DNA from: JAFAXD01 sp035472475
Lineage (GTDB): Bacteria > Pseudomonadota > Alphaproteobacteria > Rhizobiales > Xanthobacteraceae
NCBI GenBank assembly: GCA_035472475.1
Contig: DATIPA010000072.1
Location: 1 to 56,920, forward strand
Reading direction: 5' to 3'
Length of the DNA stretch: 56,920 bases
The notes under the pieces are model-generated. The model was not told the DNA's origin. It saw nothing but the letters and a program-made list of their open reading frames with translations, and did no database searches. The position numbers and the translations under genes were made by a program. Below, one piece after another: positions 33,464 to 42,375 of the stretch; position 1 is the first letter of the stretch, and each line of letters starts with the position of its first letter.

Positions 33464-33880
33464 GTGGCGAAGCGCGATTGCAGTTGGATGTCATTTGCGG
33501 GTGTCGCGCTCGCCGCGTGGATGTGCGGCGTGCCATCCGTGCGAGCGCAAGACAGCGCGGTCACACTGACGGAGAATCAGAACGGCGGTAGCGCGCAGAT
33601 TTCCCAAAACCAACAGTTGCACATCCGACTTCCGGTGCAGGGTGGAACCGGCTTTTCCTGGCAACTCACGCGCACACCGAGCGCACCGGTCCGGCTGCTG
33701 AGTTCCAACACGCAGCCGGCTAGCCCCGGCAACGTGCCGGGCGGGCCGGCAACTGAGCTCTTTGTGTTTGAACCAACGGGCGCCGGCGCCGGCGACATCG
33801 AGCTCGGCTACCGGCGGCCGTGGGAAAAAGACGTTGCGGCCGCCCGCACGTTTGCGGTGCACGTCGTGGTGGACGAGTAA
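33464..33880 (+). CDS. Exported chagasin-like (I42) peptidase inhibitor
   Basis: A 138-residue protein from GTG 33464, which has GGAG seven bases upstream (an earlier GTG at 33437 is possible). A signal peptide (FAGVALAAWMCGVPSVRA) precedes an immunoglobulin-like domain with the three chagasin loops: GGTGFSWQL (NPTTGF-type), NVPGGPATELFVF (GG-type) and GYRRPWEKD (RPW). Chagasins inhibit papain-like cysteine proteases; a bacterial target is not known. The gene converges on the ferredoxin reductase gene with five bases between stops. Confidence 0.85.
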   Translation: MAKRDCSWMSFAGVALAAWMCGVPSVRAQDSAVTLTENQNGGSAQISQNQQLHIRLPVQGGTGFSWQLTRTPSAPVRLLSSNTQPASPGNVPGGPATELFVFEPTGAGAGDIELGYRRPWEKDVAAARTFAVHVVVDE

Positions 33881-33885
33881 TTTAC

Positions 33886-34917
33886 CTACGCCACGCCGAG
33901 TTTCTTCTGCAGGCTGGTTGACGAGGTCGTGTATTGGAACACCAGCCGCTTATCCGGGTACACATAGTGATAGGCCTTTTGCGCCATCAGCGCGGCCTCA
34001 TGGAACCCGGATAGAATGAGCTTGAGCTTGCCCGGGTAGGTGTTGATGTCGCCGATGGCGAATATGCCGGGCACATTGGTCTCGAACGCCGCGGTGTCGA
34101 CCGGAATCAACTCGCCCTCGAGCTTGACGCCCCAATCGGCAACCGGACCAAGCTTCATGGTAAGGCCGAAGAACGGGAGGACGGCGTCGCACTCGATAAG
34201 ATAGGGATCACCCTTGTCGGGTTTGACGTGCACGGCCGCCACGTTGGCGCCCTCACCCTCAAGCTTCGCGATCTGGCCGAGCTTGAGGTCCATCTTTCCC
34301 TCGGCGACCAGCGCCCGCATCTTGTTGACGCTGTCGGGCGCGGCGCGAAACTCGTTGCGCCGATGCAGCAGTGTCACGTGCTTGGCGACCGGCTGCAGGT
34401 TCAGCGTCCAGTCGAGCGCGCTGTCGCCACCGCCAACGATCAGCAGCCGCTTGTCGCGGAACACGTCCATCTTGCGCACCGCATAGAAGACCGACGTGCC
34501 CTCGTAGGCCTCGATGCCGTGCACGCCGGGCGGGCGCTTGGGCTGAAACGACCCGCCGCCGGCCCCGATCACGATCACCTTGGCTTCGAACTCTTTGCCC
34601 TGATCGGTCCGCACGCGAAACAGCGGCTCGCCGATTTTCTCGATGGTCTCGATCATCTCGCCAAGATGGAACGTCGGACCGAACGGCTTGAGCTGCGCCA
34701 TCAGCGCATCGGTCAGGCCAGCGCCGGTAATGAACGGCACCGCCGGGATGTCGTAGATCGGCTTCTCCGGGTAGAGCTCGGCACATTGGCCGCCGACCTT
34801 GTCGAGAATATCGACGACGTGGGTCTTCATATCGAGCAGGCCCAGTTCGAAAACGGCAAACAGCCCGCACGGGCCGGCTCCGACAATGAGCACATCGGTT
34901 TTGATTGGTTCAGCCAT
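33886..34917 (-). CDS. Ferredoxin--NADP+ reductase, thioredoxin-reductase-like type
   Basis: A 343-residue flavoprotein. FAD site VLIVGAGPCGLFAVFELGLL, the segment DKVGGQCAELYPEKPIYDIP, and NADPH site LLIVGGGDSALDWTLNLQPV, then VPGIFAIGDINTYPGKLKLI. There is no CxxC redox pair, and the C-terminal extension (VFQYTTSSTSLQKKLGV) carries the aromatic residue that stacks on flavin in this class (R. palustris and B. subtilis YumC type). It supplies electrons to a ferredoxin, probably the one encoded upstream at 35124. Confidence 0.94.
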   Translation of the reverse strand: MAEPIKTDVLIVGAGPCGLFAVFELGLLDMKTHVVDILDKVGGQCAELYPEKPIYDIPAVPFITGAGLTDALMAQLKPFGPTFHLGEMIETIEKIGEPLFRVRTDQGKEFEAKVIVIGAGGGSFQPKRPPGVHGIEAYEGTSVFYAVRKMDVFRDKRLLIVGGGDSALDWTLNLQPVAKHVTLLHRRNEFRAAPDSVNKMRALVAEGKMDLKLGQIAKLEGEGANVAAVHVKPDKGDPYLIECDAVLPFFGLTMKLGPVADWGVKLEGELIPVDTAAFETNVPGIFAIGDINTYPGKLKLILSGFHEAALMAQKAYHYVYPDKRLVFQYTTSSTSLQKKLGVA

Positions 34918-35123
34918 ACTCCGTCTACCTGAATCCCTTTGTTGCCGGCCGCACGGGGCCGGACTCTTGCAATGTTCCGGCAGGGTCTAGCGGCGCGCGC
35001 GGGTGATCGCAATCTTCAATATCAACTGCCTGCTGCAATGATCGTCCCTGGGGCGCGCGGAAGAGAGAACAAAATACCTAACCCATGGACAAAGAGTCGC
35101 GGCTTGGTTGCGGGAGCAAACTC

Positions 35124-35444
35124 CTAGGCCTGTCGCTCGGGCGTGCGCACAACCAGGCCGTCGATGTCCTGCGTCACCTTGATCTGGCACGAGAGCCGCG
35201 AGTTCGGCCGCACGTCGTAGCCGAAGTCGAGCATATCCTGTTCCATCGCGGACGCTTCACCGGTCTTCGCTTGCCAAGCTTCATCGACGTAGACATGGCA
35301 GGTCGCGCAGGCGCACGCGCCGCCGCATTCAGCTTCGATCCCGGGAACCCCGTTCCGGATTGCAGTTTCCATGACGGTTGCGCCGATTTCGGCGTCGACC
35401 GTGCGGGCGGTGCCGGATGCGTCGATGTATGTGATCTTGGGCAT
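35124..35444 (-). CDS. [2Fe-2S] ferredoxin, putidaredoxin/adrenodoxin type
   Basis: A 106-residue protein from ATG 35444. Cluster ligands are Cys40, Cys46, Cys49 and Cys86 (C-x5-C-x2-C-x36-C; AECGGACACATCHVYVDEAW and SRLSCQIKVTQDIDGL). An extra Cys44 lies inside the loop. This type feeds P450s, Rieske oxygenases or iron-sulfur assembly. It is on the same strand as the ferredoxin reductase gene, 206 bases upstream of it, so the two likely form an electron-transfer pair. The leader holds a small hairpin (35474-35491) and an 11-base direct repeat. Confidence 0.94.
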   Translation of the reverse strand: MPKITYIDASGTARTVDAEIGATVMETAIRNGVPGIEAECGGACACATCHVYVDEAWQAKTGEASAMEQDMLDFGYDVRPNSRLSCQIKVTQDIDGLVVRTPERQA

Positions 35445-35587
35445 GGGAACGAAAGCGCGGGACCGGTCGATTTCAGTTTCGGTGGAAACTGGAATCGCCC
35501 AGTTTCTGGGATTGCAGCGATTGTCGGACACTGTTGTCGGACACCAGACGCGATGCGTGATCGCAGGGCTGCGCGTCCCGGCCGTTC

Positions 35588-35902
35588 CTATATCGGCTTG
35601 CGACCCGCGATGCCAGTGCGCGATGCGCCTTGCAGGCCGGCATGGTGGAGCACGCGGTGCCCTGCCGGTGTCAACCGACAGACCAGCCAGTCCGGCTTCA
35701 TGGGATTGGCGACCCACGGTTCGGCCCATCCGTGCGCGATGCAGGCTTCGACAGTTTTTCGCGGAATTTCGCGCCCGTCGCGATCGAACAGGGGCAGCTT
35801 GCCGCCGGGCTCTTCGAGGCCCCGCGCCAGGTAGCGAACCTGCGCCTCGCTGGGCCGGATGGCCGGCGTTGGTTCGCCTGCTTCCTCCGCAATTTCGCCC
35901 AT
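35588..35902 (-). CDS. Conserved hypothetical protein
   Basis: A 104-residue protein with EAQVRYLARGLEEPGGKLPL, DRDGREIPRKTVEACIAHGW, AEPWVANPMKPDWLVCRLTP and a C-terminal AGHRVL. The pattern suggests a winged-helix-like fold (helix ending in ARGLE, a conserved FDRDGREI turn, Trp-rich wing). I recall it as widely conserved and unnamed in Bradyrhizobium relatives. It lies between the ferredoxin and the giant coiled-coil gene. Confidence 0.75.
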   Translation of the reverse strand: MGEIAEEAGEPTPAIRPSEAQVRYLARGLEEPGGKLPLFDRDGREIPRKTVEACIAHGWAEPWVANPMKPDWLVCRLTPAGHRVLHHAGLQGASRTGIAGRKPI

Positions 35903-36122
35903 ATCATTGTACCGAATTGATTATCCGCCGTTAACGATGATTAAAAAGTCGTTACCGAAACGGTTTTTTTCGGCCTTACAGCCGGATAGGATAGCGCGGC
36001 GAGGTGGGGAAGTCCTGCGTGGACGGGATTTTTTCTTCCGGGACGTGGCCCGCACTCCCATCCGCCTGTATGCGGCCGATGGGGCCGTCGAGCACGTGAA
36101 AGCGTAAGGAAGGGGCCGGACA

Positions 36123-39100
36123 ATGGCGAACAATCCGCAAACGTCCAAGGATCGGGACCAGGATGTGCTGTCGGCGATCGAGGAGGCCCTTAACCTCCGC
36201 GATTTCGATTCCGCTCCCTCGAAGCGCGCAGCACCCGCGGACGCCGCGCCGCCCCCACCCCCGATCGCGTCGGTGATGGCGACGGCCGCAACGCCCGCTT
36301 CCGGCTCCGATGGGACTGGCGCGCAGCGTGCCCCGCGCTTGCCGCGCATCGACGATCCGATCCTCGACCCGGCCGCGACCGCGCCCGCCGCGGACGAGCG
36401 CGTTCGCCAGGCAGCCAACGACGACCGCGAGAGCATCGGCCAGCTCCTCCGCGCCCTGCAGCGGCGGCCGTCCTCACGGCCCTACATCTATGCGTGGGTG
36501 TTCACCGTGGTCTGGCTCGCGGTCACCTGCGGGCTGGTGTTCGGGACCTTCGGTTCCACCATCGTCGGCCTGCTCGGCCAGGGCCTGACGGTGTCAGTAC
36601 CGCTGGCGCTCGGCCTCCTCGCCGGCTTCCTCGGGCCGGTCGCATTCGTTTTCGTGCTCGCCAACATGCTGAGCCGCTCGCAGGAGCTGCGGCTCGTCGG
36701 TCAGTCGATGGCCGAAATCGCCATCCGGCTCGCCGAGCCCGACACGATCGCAAGCGAATCGATCGTGAACGTCGGCCAGGCGGTCCGTCGCGAGGTCGCC
36801 GCCATGGGCGACGGCGTCGAGCGCGCACTGGCACGCGCCGCCGAGCTCGAGGGACTGGTCAATAACGAGGTTGCCACGCTCGAGCGCGCCTACACCGAAA
36901 ACGAGGTCCGTATCCGCGGGCTGTTGGATTCGATCGCGTCGCAACGCGACACGCTGGTCAACCATGCGGCGCAGGTGCGGGACGCGATCAGTTCCGTACA
37001 CGTCGATCTCTCCAGCGAGATTGGCGCGATCAGCGCGATGATGTCCAAGCAGGTCAACGAAGCCGCCGCGCAGGTAACCGAAGCGCTGACCGACAAGGGT
37101 CAGGAAATCACCAGCGGCCTGAAAACCACCGCCGACGGCATGATCAGCATGCTGGCCGACCGCGGCCACGACCTGCTCGAACGCCTCGAACAGGCGAGCG
37201 AAAACACCTCGCGCTCGATCCAGGACGCCGCCGAGCGGATGACCACGAGCCTGAGCTTCAAGGATCACCACATCGAGGAAGAGTTCATCGGCATCGCCGA
37301 CAACATCCAGGGCGTGATGCGGGACCGGCTCGACCGGGTGGCCGACGAGTTTTCGCAGAAATCGATCTCGGTGCTCGACACCATGGATCAGCATTCGCGC
37401 ACGATTACCGACGCGCTGCTGGAAACCTCGAGCAACCTGACCGAAAGCATCGCCAGCCGCGTGGACGAAGTCAACAACACGCTCAAGGCAACCGGCGACT
37501 CGCTTGTTCTGGACCTGAGCCTGCGCGGCAGCGACATCGTCAGCAAACTCGAGCAGACGGGCTCGAGCATTGCGGGCACCTTGACTTCGAGCGGCGCGCG
37601 AGTTTCGGACGTGTTCGAGGAGCATGCCAGCGGCCTGGCGGACGCGATTGCCAACCGCAGCGATACGATGCGCGACCTGCTCACCGAACGCCTGCAGGCG
37701 TTCGAGGCGATCTTCACCCGCAACGGCGGCGAACTCGCGGACCGCATCGCGCATGACTCCGAGACGCTCGGCGACCTGATCATGCGCAATCTCACCGAGT
37801 TCGACCGTACGCTGAAGACGTACGGCGGCGAGCTGGTCGAGCGCCTGGGCCAACGTACCAATGATATGAGCGAAACCCTGAAGACCTACGTCGATGGGTT
37901 CGACAGCCGGGTCGGCGACGCGACCTCCGATGTCACCGCCGTGCTCGATCAGCGCCTGACCCGATTGCAGACCGCGGTCGATCAGCGCAGCCAGGAGCTG
38001 CGCGACCACGTCGACGGCTTCGACAACCGCATCGCCGATTCAACGTCGCAGATGACGTCCGTGCTTGATCAGCGTCTCGGCTCGTTCGAGGCTGCGATCG
38101 ACCAGCGCACGCAGGAGCTTCAGGAAGGGCTCAGTCGCCGGATCTCGGCGGTCGTTGAGAGCGCCACGGCCGGCGGCAACAACATCATCAACTCGGTCGA
38201 GGAGCGCCTGTCCAACGTGTCGGGCGTCATTGACGCACGCGCCGGCGCGCTTGTGGGCGCGCTCAGCGACAAGGTTCGGGAAATCGATCAGACGCTCGGC
38301 GCACGTGCCAGCCGGCTGGTCGGCGTGCTCGGCGAGAAGGCCGACGAGCTGAGCAAAAAAGCCGAGGAGATCGACAGGGCGCTCGGCGTCCGCGCCAACG
38401 ACATCGCCAGCAATTTCGATACCCGCATCAACCGCTTCGAAACGCTGCTCGTGGGGCGCGCGGAAGCCGTCACGCGGGATATCGAAACGCGTGGCAAGGC
38501 CACCGCTGATCGGCTGACGCAGAGCATCGCCAATCTGGACGAGATCGCGGGTTCCGCCTTGGAGACGCTCACCTCGGGCGCAACCCAGGCCCATCAGTCG
38601 CTGGCAATGCTGGCGGCGGGTGTCACCGACACGGTTCGCCAGAGCACCTCCGATGTCGAGCGCACGCTGACGGCGGCCTCCTCGCAGGCCGAGCGCATGG
38701 TCACCATGCTCTCCACCGAGGTGTCGAGGGCGATCACCCAAAACGCCTCCGAAGCCCGGGAGACACTCACCGACCTGGCTGCGACGATGAACCATGCGGT
38801 GAGGGACAGCAGCGCGGAGGCCGAACGCGTGGTCGCGGCGCTGTCGTCGCAGGTTGCCAACGCGGTCAGCCAGAGCAGCACGGAGGCCGAACGCGTCATC
38901 GCGACGCTGTCGTCCGAAGTAGCCAACGCCATCGGTCAAAGCGCCTCGCATGCGGAACGCCAGCTGACCGCGGCGTCCTCAGAGATCATCCGGGCGATCG
39001 AAGACGGTGCCGACGGCGCCGACCGTACGATGTCGGCGGTATCGGCCGGGTTCAGCAAGGCGATCGAGCTCAGCACCTCCGAAGCGGAACGCTCGCTTGT

Positions 39101-41366
39101 GCTGGTGTCCTCGAGCATCGCCGAGGCTCTCAAGCAGAATGCAGCCGAGGCCGAACGCACGCTGAGCTTCGCCTCAACCGGCCTCAGCAAGACAATCGGC
39201 GACAGCGCCTCCGAAGCCGAACGCACGCTCGGGACGGCGTCGAATGCCGTCGCGCGCACGATCGAACACTCGGCGTCGGCAGCCGAGCGCGCGCTCACCC
39301 TGGCGTCGTCCGGGGTCGCCGAAGCCCTCAAACAGAACGCCGACGACGTCGAGCGTAGCTTGACGGGGGTCAGCACGCAGATTGCCCGCAACTTCGCGGG
39401 CAAGGCCGATGAGATCGTAGCCGCGGTCAGTACCGGGTCTGCCAACCTCACTCGCGTGCTGGACGAGCGTGGCGGCGGCCTGGTCAACGCCATCGGGCAT
39501 AAGACTACCGAGCTCGCGAGCGAACTGTCTCGAATCGCCGATCAGGCATCGCGAACAATCCAATCCAACAACGTGGCGCTGATCGACATTCTGACCTCGC
39601 GCGGCGAGGAGATCGTCGCGCAGATCACCGACACCAGCGAGCGCTCTGCGCAGGCGATCAGCCATCGGCTGCAGAGCCTGCAGGAAGCCGCCAACGAGGC
39701 GATCGAGCAGTCGAAGCGAACCGCGGCCGCCGCCGTTTCCGAAATGATGGAAACGCACGGCATGCTGCGCTCGGACACGACCGCGCTGTTCGAGCGGCTG
39801 CGCGAGGCCAACGGGCTGCTGCAGGACGTGGTCGGCGGGGCGCAGATCAACCTGGGTTCGATCGAGCAGATTCTGTCGGTACGGGTGGCGGACTTCGTCT
39901 CCACCATGACCAATCTGCTGGAACGGACCGGCGCCACGACCACCAGCATGGACGAGCACATCGGCTCGTTCTACGACGTGACCCAGCAGGTGCTCGGCAA
40001 CCTGGGCGATCTCGCTCAGCAGTTCGACGCCCACGGCCGTGCGCTGTCGGGCGCCGTCACGGAACTGGAATCCTCCAACCGGCGGGCCGCGACCACCGTC
40101 TCCGAGCAACGCTCCACGCTTGACACGCTGGTCGCCGCGCTCGACGGCCGCACCAACGATCTCGACGAGCGGCTCAAACGGTTTGCGACCCTGCTCGACG
40201 AATCGTTCGTGGCGGCTGAGGGACGCGCGCGCGACATCGCCCGCACCGTCGCCGAAGGCATGAACAACGGGACGCGGGCCATCACCGATCAATATGAGCA
40301 GGTTCGCGCCGCAACCGATCAGGAGCGCCAGCGCACCATGGACGCGCTGCACGGCGTCTATCAGCAGGCGATCGGCGACTCCGAGGTGATGTTCCAGAGC
40401 GCGACCGAACGCTTCACCGAAATCGTGCAAAGCATGCGGCAAATGGCTGCCGAGATGCAGCGCGAGCTCGACAACACCCGCGAGGAGCTGCGGCGCGGCA
40501 TCCTGGAGCTGCCGCAGGAAACGGCGGAGACGGCCGCGCAGATGCGCCGGGTGATCGTCGATCAGATCGAGGCGCTGGCCGAACTCAACCGCATCGTCGC
40601 GCGCCACGGCCGCGAATTCGAAGTTGTGGAGCCTGCGCGCGAGCCCATGCGCCGGGTGCATGAGGAGCAGCCCGCACGGCGGCCAGCAGACGAGCCGACC
40701 GTGCGGCGGGCGCCGGAGGAACCGGCCCGCCGCGGTCCGGATGCGCCCAGCATCGCGCGGCGTCCGGACGCGCCGCCGCCGCGGCCCGTCGCCCGGCCCG
40801 AGCAACACGCCAGCGCTCCGCCGATCGCGCCGCAGCCTCAGCCTCAGCCGCAACCGCAGCGGCGCCCGGAAACGCCTGCGCCGGGTGCGGCCGCGCAGCC
40901 GGCCAACCAGGGCCAGGGCAACTGGCTGTCCGACCTGCTGAACCGGGCGTCCCAACCGGAACCCCCGCAGCCGCGCAATAATGACGCCAGGCAGGTACGC
41001 CAGGAGGAACGGCCGACGCGGCATACGATCGAGTCGCTTGACTCGCTCTCGGTCGATATCGCCCGCATGATCGACCACGACGCCGCCGCCGAACTATGGG
41101 ATCGCTATAATCGCGGCGAACGCAACGTCTTCACCCGGCGGCTATACACCATGCAGGGACAGAAGGCGTTCGACGAAATCCGGCGGCGCTATCGCGCGGA
41201 CCGTGAATTCAAGCAGACCGTCGATCGCTACATCGCCGAGTTCGAACGGCTGCTCGAGGAGGTCTCGCGCGACGATCGCGGCCAGGTGGTGGTGCGCACC
41301 TATCTCACCTCGGAGACCGGCAAGGTCTACACCATGCTGGCGCACGCCGCCGGCCGCATCGAATAG
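36123..41366 (+). CDS. Giant membrane-anchored apolipoprotein-like coiled-coil protein (candidate GPR/RgsE-type polar ring protein)
   Basis: A 1747-residue protein with an AAGGAAGGGG site. Residues 1-110 are disordered. Two membrane helices follow at about 122-143 and 151-184 (YAWVFTVVWLAVTCGLVFGT and LLAGFLGPVAFVFVLANMLS). About 1250 residues of nearly unbroken amphipathic helix come next, including ten consecutive repeats of exactly 22 residues (874-1093; consensus SxSEAERxLxxxSSxVxxAI plus two). After that come a Pro/Gln-rich linker (about 1500-1600) and a conserved globular end (DSLSVDIARMIDHDAAAELW). The 22-residue period and layout match apolipoprotein-A-like proteins of polar-growing rhizobia (Agrobacterium GPR, Sinorhizobium RgsE), which organise the growth pole. 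Homology is inferred from architecture. Confidence 0.85.
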   Translation: MANNPQTSKDRDQDVLSAIEEALNLRDFDSAPSKRAAPADAAPPPPPIASVMATAATPASGSDGTGAQRAPRLPRIDDPILDPAATAPAADERVRQAANDDRESIGQLLRALQRRPSSRPYIYAWVFTVVWLAVTCGLVFGTFGSTIVGLLGQGLTVSVPLALGLLAGFLGPVAFVFVLANMLSRSQELRLVGQSMAEIAIRLAEPDTIASESIVNVGQAVRREVAAMGDGVERALARAAELEGLVNNEVATLERAYTENEVRIRGLLDSIASQRDTLVNHAAQVRDAISSVHVDLSSEIGAISAMMSKQVNEAAAQVTEALTDKGQEITSGLKTTADGMISMLADRGHDLLERLEQASENTSRSIQDAAERMTTSLSFKDHHIEEEFIGIADNIQGVMRDRLDRVADEFSQKSISVLDTMDQHSRTITDALLETSSNLTESIASRVDEVNNTLKATGDSLVLDLSLRGSDIVSKLEQTGSSIAGTLTSSGARVSDVFEEHASGLADAIANRSDTMRDLLTERLQAFEAIFTRNGGELADRIAHDSETLGDLIMRNLTEFDRTLKTYGGELVERLGQRTNDMSETLKTYVDGFDSRVGDATSDVTAVLDQRLTRLQTAVDQRSQELRDHVDGFDNRIADSTSQMTSVLDQRLGSFEAAIDQRTQELQEGLSRRISAVVESATAGGNNIINSVEERLSNVSGVIDARAGALVGALSDKVREIDQTLGARASRLVGVLGEKADELSKKAEEIDRALGVRANDIASNFDTRINRFETLLVGRAEAVTRDIETRGKATADRLTQSIANLDEIAGSALETLTSGATQAHQSLAMLAAGVTDTVRQSTSDVERTLTAASSQAERMVTMLSTEVSRAITQNASEARETLTDLAATMNHAVRDSSAEAERVVAALSSQVANAVSQSSTEAERVIATLSSEVANAIGQSASHAERQLTAASSEIIRAIEDGADGADRTMSAVSAGFSKAIELSTSEAERSLVLVSSSIAEALKQNAAEAERTLSFASTGLSKTIGDSASEAERTLGTASNAVARTIEHSASAAERALTLASSGVAEALKQNADDVERSLTGVSTQIARNFAGKADEIVAAVSTGSANLTRVLDERGGGLVNAIGHKTTELASELSRIADQASRTIQSNNVALIDILTSRGEEIVAQITDTSERSAQAISHRLQSLQEAANEAIEQSKRTAAAAVSEMMETHGMLRSDTTALFERLREANGLLQDVVGGAQINLGSIEQILSVRVADFVSTMTNLLERTGATTTSMDEHIGSFYDVTQQVLGNLGDLAQQFDAHGRALSGAVTELESSNRRAATTVSEQRSTLDTLVAALDGRTNDLDERLKRFATLLDESFVAAEGRARDIARTVAEGMNNGTRAITDQYEQVRAATDQERQRTMDALHGVYQQAIGDSEVMFQSATERFTEIVQSMRQMAAEMQRELDNTREELRRGILELPQETAETAAQMRRVIVDQIEALAELNRIVARHGREFEVVEPAREPMRRVHEEQPARRPADEPTVRRAPEEPARRGPDAPSIARRPDAPPPRPVARPEQHASAPPIAPQPQPQPQPQRRPETPAPGAAAQPANQGQGNWLSDLLNRASQPEPPQPRNNDARQVRQEERPTRHTIESLDSLSVDIARMIDHDAAAELWDRYNRGERNVFTRRLYTMQGQKAFDEIRRRYRADREFKQTVDRYIAEFERLLEEVSRDDRGQVVVRTYLTSETGKVYTMLAHAAGRIE
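38742..39401 (+). repeat. Ten tandem 66-base units coding 22-residue repeats
   Basis: Units start at 38742, 38808, 38874 and so on every 66 bases to 39401, with no insertion or loss. Each encodes a 22-mer such as SSAEAERVVAALSSQVANAV plus SQ. A 33-residue (22+11) unit precedes them at residues 841-873, showing the 11-residue sub-period. Confidence 0.9.
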
Positions 41367-41469
41367 CCGACGCCGACCGTCCAAAGCTCAATCGGCGCGC
41401 GCCGGTCTTCAGATCCGAAGGCCGGCGCGTTGCGTTGAGAAGCCGGTGATTGCAGCGCCGGTTTGATCC

Positions 41470-42360
41470 TCACCGCACCACGGCGCGCTGTTGCTGTGGT
41501 TGCTGCTGCCGGACGACCGGCGACACCTGCTGCGCCGGCGCTCCCCCGAACAGCAGGCGGGACGGGTTCTGGTCGATGTTGCGAAACACGATTTCGGCGG
41601 TCGAGACCGCGCGCCGCGCATCCGATATCAGCGCCTCGAGGTTCTTCAACCCCGCGCCGGTGAAATGGGTCAATCCCGGCGCCATTTCGTCGATCCGCTT
41701 GTCGAGATTGTCGGCCGCCATGCGAATCGACTTCACCGCCTCCACCAATTCACCCGGCTTCTCGGCGGAGCCGGTCATGCCTTCGAGGCCGGACATGATG
41801 CGATCGAACCGATCGGCATTGTTCTTGAGCGACACCGTGAACGCCTCGATGTTGTCGAGCGAACGATGCAACGCGGAATCATCGCTTACCAGTCGGTCGA
41901 GTTTGCTGATGAGCTCACGCGCCGCCCCCGACAAATCCTGAGTGGCGCTCGGGTCCGCGATCATCGTCGGAACGCCGTCGGCGCCCTCCGCCAGCGGGCC
42001 CGCCTGCGGATCGCCGCCCTTGAGCGAGACCGACGCGACGCCGGTCAGGCCGGTGAACTCGAGCCGAACATACGTGTCCTTGCGGATCGGGACGTTGGAG
42101 TCGACCGAAATGGTCGCAATCACCCGTTTCGGATCGCCCTTGTCGAGCTGCAGACTGGCGACCTCGCCGATCCGCACGCCGTTGAATTCGACCGTTGAGC
42201 CCTTCTGCAGGCCGCCCACCGATCCCGTGAACACCACGTGATAGGTCGTGCGGGTCGCGGTCACCGTGCTCGAGCGGAACCAGTGCACGAACCCGAACAC
42301 GCCCGCGAGCACCAGCAGGGTGAAAAACCCGATCAGGACGTAGTTGGCTTTTGTTTCCAT
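41470..42360 (-). CDS. mlaD: MlaD/MCE family protein of a phospholipid ABC transporter
   Basis: A 296-residue protein from ATG 42360. It has an N-terminal membrane anchor (NYVLIGFFTLLVLAGVFGFV) and an MCE domain (TYHVVFTGSVGGLQKGSTVE, then FNGVRIGEV, DTYVRLEFTGLTGVASVSLK). A helical region that can form a needle-like tube follows, then a Gln-rich tail (VVRQQQPQQQ). MlaD hexamers bind lipids in the periplasm. It is third in an mlaE-mlaF-mlaD operon. Confidence 0.94.
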   Translation of the reverse strand: METKANYVLIGFFTLLVLAGVFGFVHWFRSSTVTATRTTYHVVFTGSVGGLQKGSTVEFNGVRIGEVASLQLDKGDPKRVIATISVDSNVPIRKDTYVRLEFTGLTGVASVSLKGGDPQAGPLAEGADGVPTMIADPSATQDLSGAARELISKLDRLVSDDSALHRSLDNIEAFTVSLKNNADRFDRIMSGLEGMTGSAEKPGELVEAVKSIRMAADNLDKRIDEMAPGLTHFTGAGLKNLEALISDARRAVSTAEIVFRNIDQNPSRLLFGGAPAQQVSPVVRQQQPQQQRAVVR

Positions 42361-42375
42361 GAACCCGGCCCTCAC

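Noticed and set aside
39174..41078. Long minus-strand frames opposite the giant coiled-coil gene
   Set aside because: They are mirror frames caused by the GC-rich third positions of the repeats; peptides are His/Arg/Leu-rich and lack starts or domains.
41398..41429. Hairpin CGCGCCGG/CCGGCGCG as intrinsic terminator between the giant gene and mlaD
   Set aside because: The loop is 16 bases and no T-run follows on either strand, so it was not listed as a terminator.
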